64,000 nt of DNA from UBA1426 sp052034085 (GTDB lineage: Bacteria > Bacillota > Clostridia > Peptostreptococcales > Anaerovoracaceae). The position numbers were made by a program, and so were the translations under genes. Positions 58,395-64,000 of this stretch are shown here, one piece after another. The notes beneath the pieces are model-generated. The model had not been told where the DNA came from and ran no database searches. It saw only the letters and a list, made by a program, of their open reading frames with translations. Positions within the stretch are counted from its first letter, which is position 1. Every line of letters begins with the position of its first letter. The stretch lies in contig JBPOJA010000005.1 of assembly GCA_052034085.1 (NCBI GenBank), positions 35,045 through 99,044 of the forward strand, written 5' to 3'.

Positions 58395-58487
58395 TTTTTA
58401 TCCTTTCTTTCGAAAGGCTTTCCGACCATATTACCTCTTACCCTGTCAACCATTTTAACATAATATATAAAAAATTGCATAGTTCTT

Positions 58488-58516
58488 TTGTAAGCTTTAA
58501 TCGCCCGTGTTATAAT
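58488..58516 (+). promoter_or_regulatory. Sigma-A promoter of the DUF1015 gene
   Basis: TTGTAA (58488-58493), 17 bases, TATAAT (58511-58516), with TGT giving an extended -10. The start codon is 28 bases beyond the -10. Confidence 0.75.
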
Positions 58517-58544
58517 GCTTTTTGGACAAAGAAAGGATAAAAAT

Positions 58545-59786
58545 ATGGCATCAGTAAAACCCTTTGCCGCAATAAGGCCAAAAAGCGAATACGCAAAATC
58601 AGTTATTGCCCCTCCCTATGATGTATTAAGCAGGGAAGAGGCGGAAAACCTTGCAAAAGACAGGCCTCTGAGTTTTCTCCATGTTACGAGAGCGGAAATC
58701 GACCTGCCCCGGAACATTGACCCCTATAATCCCGAGGTATACCTGAAAGCCAGGGAAAATCTAAAGGCATACTTAGACAGGGGCATTTTTATCAGAGAAA
58801 AAAAATGCTGTTACTACATCTATCAGCTCGGCTTTGGGGGACGTACACAAACCGGTCTTGTAGCTGCATTCTCCATAGATGATTACCAGAACAACATTAT
58901 TAAAAAACATGAGCTGACACTGCCTGAAAAGGAAAATGACAGAACAGAGCATTTTAACGTCTGCAGCGCCCATACCGAACCCGTTTTTCTCACATACGAG
59001 AGGGACGAAAAAGTACAGAAAATTATCCACAACTGGACAAAAGAGCATGAAGCGGTATATGACTTTAATTCCGATGATGAGGTGAAACACTGTTTCTGGA
59101 CTGTAGATGATCCGGATGTTATCGCTGCATTGGAAACAGCCTTTTCCGGTATTTCCCGGCTATACATAGCTGATGGTCACCACAGGACCGCTTCATCAGT
59201 CAGGGTGGGATTGAACCGCCGTGAAGCGGCAGGAACCTACACCGGCAGTGAGGAGTTTAATTTCTTCCCAGGTGTCATTTTTCCATGCGATGAGCTGAAA
59301 ATATATGATTACAATCGTCTGGTAAGCGACCTTAATGGTCTCACACCTGATGAATTTATGCTTAGATTGTCTTCTGATTTTTTTATAACAGAAATCGGAA
59401 AGGAAGGTCTTGCTCCGGATGTTCCCCGCGAGTTTTCCATGTATCTGGAAGGCAAATGGTATTCTTTGAAACTCAGAGAGAGGGGATTTTGTCCGGTCAA
59501 CCCTGTAAATGGCCTTGATGTGTCAATTTTGCAGAACCTGGTGCTGGACCCTGTTCTGGGTATTAAAGACCCCAGAACTGACAGCCGCATAGAGTTCTCC
59601 GGGGGTATCAGGGGCCTTGCTGATCTGAAAAAAAGAGTGGATGCAGGGATGGCCGCAGCCTTTGCCCTATATCCACCATCTATGGATGATCTTATGAGAA
59701 TTGCACAAAAAGGGTTAACCATGCCCCCCAAATCCACCTGGTTTGAGCCAAAGCTTGGGAGCGGCTTATTTGTCCATGAATTCTAA
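58545..59786 (+). CDS. DUF1015 family protein (SerK-like fold)
   Basis: A 413-residue cytosolic protein from ATG 58545, preceded by AAAGGAT; an upstream ATG at 58515 lies inside the promoter's -10 and is rejected. It starts VKPFAAIRPKSEYAKSVIAP with the family PYDVLSREEAENLA and NPLSFLHV-like (PLSFLHVTRAEID) segments, and has LYIADGHHRTASSVRVG in the middle, a ParB/Srx-like motif. An archaeal member, SerK, is an ADP-dependent serine kinase; whether that role applies here is unknown. It is alone, and its 3' end overlaps cmk by 21 bases tail to tail. Confidence 0.9.
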   Translation: MASVKPFAAIRPKSEYAKSVIAPPYDVLSREEAENLAKDRPLSFLHVTRAEIDLPRNIDPYNPEVYLKARENLKAYLDRGIFIREKKCCYYIYQLGFGGRTQTGLVAAFSIDDYQNNIIKKHELTLPEKENDRTEHFNVCSAHTEPVFLTYERDEKVQKIIHNWTKEHEAVYDFNSDDEVKHCFWTVDDPDVIAALETAFSGISRLYIADGHHRTASSVRVGLNRREAAGTYTGSEEFNFFPGVIFPCDELKIYDYNRLVSDLNGLTPDEFMLRLSSDFFITEIGKEGLAPDVPREFSMYLEGKWYSLKLRERGFCPVNPVNGLDVSILQNLVLDPVLGIKDPRTDSRIEFSGGIRGLADLKKRVDAGMAAAFALYPPSMDDLMRIAQKGLTMPPKSTWFEPKLGSGLFVHEF

Positions 59787-60419
59787 TATTGTATTGACCA
59801 CCTGCTTCACGGTCATATCTGTAGTATCTATCTCCACTGCATCCGGCGCCTTCATCAGAGGGTTGATTTCCCTGTGGCTGTCATTGTAATCTCTTTCCGC
59901 TATCTGACTCCTGACCGTGAGAAATTCAATATCCTGACCTTTTTCCTTAAGTTCCGACCACCTGCGCCTGGTTCTTTCATCCAGGCTTGCATTAATAAAG
60001 AACTTATATTTTGCTTCAGGAAATACATTGGTGCCAATATCCCTGCCATCTAAGATAACTGACCTCTTCCTGCCCATCTCCTGCTGGAGTCTCACCAGTT
60101 TTTCCCTGACAGCCGCTATGGCTGATGCATCTGATGCCATCTTGGAAACCTGGGGTGTGCGAATAAGGTCGCTTACATCCGTCCCGTCCAGAATTGTTTT
60201 TCCGCCGCTAAAATCAACAGTTGTCGATCTCAGCAGACGCAACAAATCATCCGGATTTTCCGGGTTAGTTCCAGTATTCAGGATTTTCAGCGCCACGGCC
60301 CTGTACATGGCTCCCGTATCTACATAATCGATATTCAGAATATCTGCCAGCGCTTTGGCCACCGTGCTTTTCCCGGCCCCCGAGGGACCGTCTACGGCAA
60401 TCTGATATATGTTTTCCAT
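59766..60419 (-). CDS. cmk: Cytidylate kinase
   Basis: Phosphorylates CMP and dCMP. The 217 residues begin IAVDGPSGAGKSTVAKALA (P-loop), then DYVDTGAMYRAVALKI, VILDGRDIGTNVFPEA and the Arg-rich lid RTRRRWSEL. All active-site motifs of Cmk are intact. The start ATG follows nrdR by 9 bases in the same direction. The tail overlaps the convergent DUF1015 gene. This canonical enzyme is separate from the cytidylate-kinase-like protein beside the RNR. Confidence 0.97.
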   Translation of the reverse strand: MENIYQIAVDGPSGAGKSTVAKALADILNIDYVDTGAMYRAVALKILNTGTNPENPDDLLRLLRSTTVDFSGGKTILDGTDVSDLIRTPQVSKMASDASAIAAVREKLVRLQQEMGRKRSVILDGRDIGTNVFPEAKYKFFINASLDERTRRRWSELKEKGQDIEFLTVRSQIAERDYNDSHREINPLMKAPDAVEIDTTDMTVKQVVNTILEFMDK

Positions 60420-60428
60420 ATTTATTCC

Positions 60429-60893
60429 CTACTTGCTTTTGCCTGAAGTTAGCAGCTTTTCTATTTCAGCCACAAAAGTGTTTACATCGGTAAACTGCCT
60501 GTAAACTGAAGCAAATCTCACATATGCCACCTCATCCAGGTCCTTGAGGTGCTCCATAATAATTTCACCAATGAATTTGCTTTCGACCTCTTTTTCCATC
60601 ATATTGTTAAGCCCACGCTCTATTGAGTTAACAATTGCCTCAATATCGGCCATGGGAACAGGGCGTTTTTCGCAGGCTTTCAATATGCCGTTGAGAACCT
60701 TATTCCTGTCAAAAGCCTCTCTGCTGCCATCTTTTTTTACTACCATTAAGAAGACTTCCTCCACCTTCTCATAAGTTGTAAATCTTTTATTGCATTTGTC
60801 GCATTCTCTGCGCCTCCTGATGGCGTAACCCTCTTCCGTCGGTCTGGAATCCACAACTTTGGTATCACTGTTTTCACAATATGGACACTTCAA
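60429..60893 (-). CDS. nrdR: Transcriptional repressor NrdR
   Basis: ATP/dATP-sensing repressor of ribonucleotide reductase genes. It starts at TTG 60893 behind AAGGAGGA and has 154 residues, the normal length. An N-terminal zinc ribbon uses C3, C6, C31 and C34 (KCPYCENSDTKV, RRECDKCNKRF), with DSRPTEEGYAIRRRR for DNA contact, followed by an ATP cone (VVKKDGSREAFDRNKVLNGI). Likely targets in the window are the two NrdR boxes before nrdJ. It lies between apbE and cmk. Confidence 0.97.
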   Translation of the reverse strand: MKCPYCENSDTKVVDSRPTEEGYAIRRRRECDKCNKRFTTYEKVEEVFLMVVKKDGSREAFDRNKVLNGILKACEKRPVPMADIEAIVNSIERGLNNMMEKEVESKFIGEIIMEHLKDLDEVAYVRFASVYRQFTDVNTFVAEIEKLLTSGKSK

Positions 60894-60907
60894 ACTTTTT
60901 TCCTCCT

Positions 60908-61936
60908 TTATTGCATGTATGCCTGGAATCCTGAACTGAAGGCCTGGCTTCCGTCTTTAAACACCCATAAAGCCTCTGTATCTTCGAGGCTTTCCACATA
61001 GGCAAGTCCCTGCTCGTAGGGTATCAGATACAGATAAGTAGATAATCCGTCAGCCATGCCTGAATCCTTGCATAATATCGTCACCGCCGTAAAGTAGTCT
61101 GCCGGCATGAGAGTTGCAGGGTCTATAATATGATGATATCTTTTTCCGTCAACCTCATAATATCTTATATAGTCTCCGCTGGTAACCAGGGATTTGTCTG
61201 TAATTTCTACCATTAGCAGGCTGTCGCTGCTTTTATCGGGGTTCTGAACACCTACCTTCCACAGACTGCTGCTGTCTCCCCTGTGGCCGAAACTTCTGAC
61301 GTTTCCGCCCACACTGATTATTCCGTCAGTAAAGCCCTTTTTAATAATATGCTGGCTTACTCTTTCAACGGCATAGCCCTTTGCCACACTCCCCACATCA
61401 AGTCTCATAAGAGGATCTTCAAGAAAAACCGTGGAATTTTTTTCGTCAATAATCATTTTGCTTATATCCGTATGCTCAGAAGCTTTTTTGAGCTCCTCCA
61501 TGCCAGGAATGCTTATTCCCGCCTCCCGGTAATCATGCCATATGCGAAGGACAGATCCTAAGGCTACATTGACTTTTCCCTGTGACATGGCTTCAACGTC
61601 CACGGAAAACTTAAGCAGATCTATTATTTTCTGATCCACCTTTACCGGCTTTACTCCTGCATTGTCGTTGATGGTTTTTATATTATTTATTCCATCATAG
61701 TCATCGTAAATGTCATACAGCTGATGATAGGTTTCCAGTTCCTTGTATATTTCGTCTACGTAATCAGCAAATTCTTCTTTTGTTTCTGTGTAGCCGATTA
61801 TTCTGGTGGCTGTATCGAAAAGTTGAAGGAATTCCCCTTCGAAGCGTTTCTTTTCCGGTTTACTGCAGGCAGTTAATGTTGCCGCTAATACGACGGTCAA
61901 TATTAAAATAAAAACTTTACTTGTCTTTTTGCTCAT
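60908..61936 (-). CDS. apbE: FAD:protein FMN transferase ApbE (lipoprotein)
   Basis: Attaches FMN to Thr/Ser of target proteins outside the membrane, or hydrolyses FAD. The 342 residues begin with a lipoprotein signal ending LTAC at C24. Family motifs are DTATRIIGY near the start of the mature part, NVALGSVLRIWHDYR, RLDVGSVAKGYAVERV, and GISVGGNVRSFG-like (DGIISVGGNVRSFG). YHHIIDPATLMPAD and a metal Asp follow. Natural targets such as Rnf or Nqr subunits are not in the window. There is no strong ribosome site at 61936; it begins 12 bases after the DUF47 gene stop. Confidence 0.95.
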   Translation of the reverse strand: MSKKTSKVFILILTVVLAATLTACSKPEKKRFEGEFLQLFDTATRIIGYTETKEEFADYVDEIYKELETYHQLYDIYDDYDGINNIKTINDNAGVKPVKVDQKIIDLLKFSVDVEAMSQGKVNVALGSVLRIWHDYREAGISIPGMEELKKASEHTDISKMIIDEKNSTVFLEDPLMRLDVGSVAKGYAVERVSQHIIKKGFTDGIISVGGNVRSFGHRGDSSSLWKVGVQNPDKSSDSLLMVEITDKSLVTSGDYIRYYEVDGKRYHHIIDPATLMPADYFTAVTILCKDSGMADGLSTYLYLIPYEQGLAYVESLEDTEALWVFKDGSQAFSSGFQAYMQ

Positions 61937-61948
61937 TTCGGATTAATG

Positions 61949-62572
61949 CTAGGAGTTTGACATAAGCACCTGCTCGATGACGTCAGATACATCTTCGCAA
62001 GAGTCGCATGCTTTTTCCAGTATATGAAATACGTGGGTCCAGGCGGATATCCCCACGGGATTCTCATCGCTGATATACAGCTTCCTGGTTGCCTCCGTGT
62101 AAATTCTGTCTCCCACTTCCTCCAATCTGTTAACTTCAACCACATGCTGGTGAAGGGTTTTTGATTTTCTGAAATTCCCAAACTCAATGAGTGCCTTTTT
62201 CAGTTCCTGGCAACTCTGTTCAATCAGACGTGCCACCTCCAGGGCATCGTCCCTAATCACCGTTATATTAAACATATACAGCCTCATGAGCACATCTTCG
62301 ATGGCATCAGTAACATTATCAATCTGATTGGCCATTTCCATAATATCTTCCCTCTCGATGGGAGTGATGAATTCCCGTGCCAATTTTTCTATGAGATCAT
62401 GTTTTTTAAGATCTGCGCTGTGCTCTATATCATGCATTTCCTGCATCAGCCCCACCAGATTTTCAGGGTGATAATCTTCCATGACTCTGATCAGCATTTG
62501 TGCAGCCAGGCAGGAAAATTCTATTAATTCCACAAACATTGCAAAATAGTCATTATTTTTCTTAGCCATCAT
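61949..62572 (-). CDS. DUF47/PhoU-like partner of PiT phosphate transporter
   Basis: A 207-residue helical protein of the DUF47 (PhoU-like) family, usually paired with low-affinity phosphate transporters and thought to tune them. It shows the metal-binding acidic motifs MHDIEHSADLKKHDLIEKL (first repeat) and NRLEEVGDRIYTEATRKL (second repeat), with FITPIEREDIMEMANQIDNVTDAIED between them. It starts after the PiT gene by 13 bases, GGAAAGGGAT upstream. ATG 62569 is an equal alternative. Confidence 0.93.
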   Translation of the reverse strand: MMAKKNNDYFAMFVELIEFSCLAAQMLIRVMEDYHPENLVGLMQEMHDIEHSADLKKHDLIEKLAREFITPIEREDIMEMANQIDNVTDAIEDVLMRLYMFNITVIRDDALEVARLIEQSCQELKKALIEFGNFRKSKTLHQHVVEVNRLEEVGDRIYTEATRKLYISDENPVGISAWTHVFHILEKACDSCEDVSDVIEQVLMSNS

Positions 62573-62585
62573 AATCCCTTTCCGT

Positions 62586-63635
62586 TTAAAAGATTCTCAC
62601 AAAAATTGATGCCAGCACAAAACCTATCAGTCCGCAACCCGGGAAAGTCATTACCCATGTCATAACCATATTTCTTACTACCCCCCAATTGACAGCTGAC
62701 AGCCTTTTTGCCGCCCCCACCCCCATAATGGCAGTGGTTTTCGTATGAGTCGTGCTGACGGGGATTCCAAATGTGGAAGACAAAAATAGGCAGAGGACCG
62801 CCGCCATATCTGCGGAAAAACCCTGGGATTTTTCCAGCTTAACCATGTCCATGCCGACTGATTTAATTATCCTGTAACCACCTATTGAAGTGCCTATACC
62901 CATCACCAGTGAGCAGACTATCATAAGCCAGATGGGAATTATGAAGTCGGCTTCGCCGGCTCCGCCCCGGGCAAGCATAATACCCAGGATAAAAACGCCC
63001 ATAAATTTCTGTCCGTCCTGAGCCCCGTGCATAAATGCCATACCGGCTGCACTGGTTATCTGAGCATTTTTGAAAAAGCCATAGGTTTTTCTTCTGTCTG
63101 CATTTGAAAAAGCTATTCCGACCCCTTTGCAAACAAGCCATCCTGATACAAAACCCAGACCCGTTGACAGAATAAGGCCGTAAATCACTTTCATCCACTC
63201 TGAACCGTTTATTCCATAAACACCCTGCACAGCCACCGCAGCACCTGTCAGGCCTGCTATTAATGAGTGGCTTTCGCTGTTGGGAATACCAAACCACCAG
63301 GCGCTGACCGACCATACTATTATCGAAATTAAAGCCGCACAGAGGGCGATGAGAGCCAGTTTTGTATCTCCGCCAAAATCAACAATCTGGTATATTGTTT
63401 GTGCCACCGCAGCGTTTAAAATGGTCATAATCAAAACGCCCAAAAAATTAAAAATCGCTGCCATTAGTATAGCCGCGCCCGGATCCATGGATCTTGTGGA
63501 AACACAGGTTGCTATGGCATTTGGCGCATCCGTCCATCCGTTAACCATAATTACACCTAAGGTTAAAACCGTTATTACGGCCAGAGGCGGATTGCTTACA
63601 ACCTGCTCCAAAAAGCTCTGAATTGTGATGGTCAT
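62586..63635 (-). CDS. pit: PiT family inorganic phosphate transporter
   Basis: Low-affinity phosphate (or metal-phosphate) symporter, 349 residues with about ten helices. The two family signatures are NGWTDAPNAIATCVSTRSM near residue 32 and the matching FMHGAQDGQKFMGVFI in the second half, with PNSESHSLIAGLTGAA and PVSTTHTKTTAIMGVGAAK as paired loops. AAGGAG precedes the ATG. The DUF47 partner follows. The upstream promoter is at 63667-63696. There is no visible PHO-box-like repeat. Confidence 0.95.
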   Translation of the reverse strand: MTITIQSFLEQVVSNPPLAVITVLTLGVIMVNGWTDAPNAIATCVSTRSMDPGAAILMAAIFNFLGVLIMTILNAAVAQTIYQIVDFGGDTKLALIALCAALISIIVWSVSAWWFGIPNSESHSLIAGLTGAAVAVQGVYGINGSEWMKVIYGLILSTGLGFVSGWLVCKGVGIAFSNADRRKTYGFFKNAQITSAAGMAFMHGAQDGQKFMGVFILGIMLARGGAGEADFIIPIWLMIVCSLVMGIGTSIGGYRIIKSVGMDMVKLEKSQGFSADMAAVLCLFLSSTFGIPVSTTHTKTTAIMGVGAAKRLSAVNWGVVRNMVMTWVMTFPGCGLIGFVLASIFVRIF

Positions 63636-63666
63636 CTCTTCTCCTTAATATATACTCCCAATGAGA

Positions 63667-63696
63667 ATAATACCATTTTATAAGACTTGATAGCAA
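63667..63696 (-). promoter_or_regulatory. Sigma-A promoter of the PiT operon
   Basis: The minus strand has TTGCTA (63696-63691), 18 bases, TATTAT (63672-63667), with TGG before the -10 as an extended element. Confidence 0.6.
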
Positions 63697-63732
63697 GTTA
63701 TTTTGGAATGTACAAGAGAGCCGGACGGAAAA

Positions 63733-63774
63733 GCGGTGAGGCTATCTGCTATGCCTCACCGCCTGTTTTTTTTA
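63733..63774. terminator. Terminator after tuf
   Basis: A 10-bp GC-rich stem (63733-63742 with 63753-63762) has a 10-base loop. On the minus strand it is followed by TTTTCC, as needed for tuf. The plus side ends in GTTTTTTTT, so it can act both ways. Confidence 0.8.
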
Positions 63775-63785
63775 GTTTGTTAAGG

Positions 63786-63826
63786 TGTCAAAAGGGCTGT
63801 CCCCCTGTCACAAATGTCCCCTGTCA
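63786..63826. repeat. REP-like repeat copy beside tuf
   Basis: 63786-63810 is identical to the 25-base unit found at 23285-23309 and 23334-23358. A degenerate shorter copy (AATGTCCCCTGTCA) follows at 63813-63826 and reaches within one base of the tuf stop codon. Confidence 0.85.
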
Positions 63827-63827
63827 C

Positions 63828-64000
63828 CTAGCCTTTGATGGATGCTACTACGCCTGCTCCCACTGTCCTGCCACCTTCCCTGATGGCAAAGCGCAGTCCT
63901 TCTTCTATTGCTATGGGGGTTATGAGGCTGATCTCCATCTGGATGTTATCTCCAGGCATGCACATCTCTACTCCCTCAGGGAGTTTGATGTCTCCGGTTA
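63828..64000 (-). CDS. tuf: Elongation factor Tu (3' end only)
   Basis: The last 57 codons of EF-Tu, which brings aminoacyl-tRNA to the ribosome. The minus strand reads TGDIKLPEGVEMCMPGD, then LITPIAIEEGLRFAIREGG and RTVGAGVVASIKG before TAG at 63830-63828. This is the conserved C-terminal beta-barrel domain 3. The rest lies beyond the window. The final residues ASIKG replace the usual TKI-type ending. The REP-like repeat begins directly after the stop. Confidence 0.96.
   Translation of the reverse strand, partial: TGDIKLPEGVEMCMPGDNIQMEISLITPIAIEEGLRFAIREGGRTVGAGVVASIKG

Noticed and set aside
1..64000. tRNA, rRNA, IS element or prophage genes
   Set aside because: I looked in all intergenic gaps and saw no cloverleaf with TTCGA-type loop, no rRNA sequence and no transposase or integrase motifs.

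Overview
The window looks like chromosome from an anaerobic, low-to-moderate GC member of the Clostridia (Bacillota). The support is strong AGGAGG ribosome sites, a mre/RodA cell-wall cluster, a class II (B12-dependent) ribonucleotide reductase, an energy-coupling (ECF) thiamine transporter under a TPP riboswitch, and a 4-hydroxybutyrate to crotonyl-CoA to butyryl-CoA fermentation module. I cannot name a species. I see no tRNA, rRNA, CRISPR array, transposase or prophage, and no gene-free stretch longer than 300 bases. Several genes start with TTG; those starts are set by strong ribosome sites.

Layout. 1-5605: rpoN-gap-pgk-tpi-eno on the minus strand, with sigma-54 where many clostridia have the CggR regulator and no phosphoglycerate mutase. 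5603-8705: trmL, homoserine dehydrogenase, RidA, endonuclease III and a small zincin. 8775-13061: an RND efflux adaptor and pump. 13152-16182: an NCS1 permease and a hydantoinase. 16290-19336: class II RNR plus a cytidylate-kinase-like gene behind a promoter carrying two NrdR boxes. 19347-23156: aconitase, isocitrate dehydrogenase and a GntR regulator behind a consensus promoter overlapped by a palindrome. 23217-27658: 4-hydroxybutyrate dehydrogenase, CoA-transferase, a small Cys-rich protein and 4-hydroxybutyryl-CoA dehydratase. 27738-28883: NifU-like protein, TPP riboswitch and ThiT. 28972-34196: a three-gene soluble NuoE/NuoF/(NuoG+GltD) flavin-FeS complex. 34286-38528: an EamA exporter, HolA and ComEC. 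38582-42345: a class A PBP and Maf. 42366-45644: EtfA (with ferredoxin domain), EtfB and butyryl-CoA dehydrogenase behind a Rex-like box. 45729-46510: a Cache-like lipoprotein. 46545-48953: ThiI and cysteine desulfurase. 48975-51810: RNase Y and RodA, divergent. 51772-58394: a MinD-like ATPase, PBP2, MreD, MreC, MreB and RadC. 58488-63696: DUF1015 protein, Cmk, NrdR, ApbE, a DUF47 protein and a PiT phosphate transporter. 63828-64000: the 3' end of tuf.

How it fits together. AbfT, AbfD and Bcd-EtfBA form a route from 4-hydroxybutyrate to butyryl-CoA, with 4-hydroxybutyrate dehydrogenase feeding it from succinate semialdehyde. The Bcd-Etf step and the soluble NuoEF/GltD-NuoG complex would both exchange electrons between NAD(P)H and ferredoxin. 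Redox control (Rex-like box), nucleotide control (NrdR boxes, with nrdR itself in the window) and a perfect core sigma-54 site lying on the rpoN promoter itself suggest that central metabolism here is wired to several global regulators. These regulatory links are inferred from sequence motifs only.
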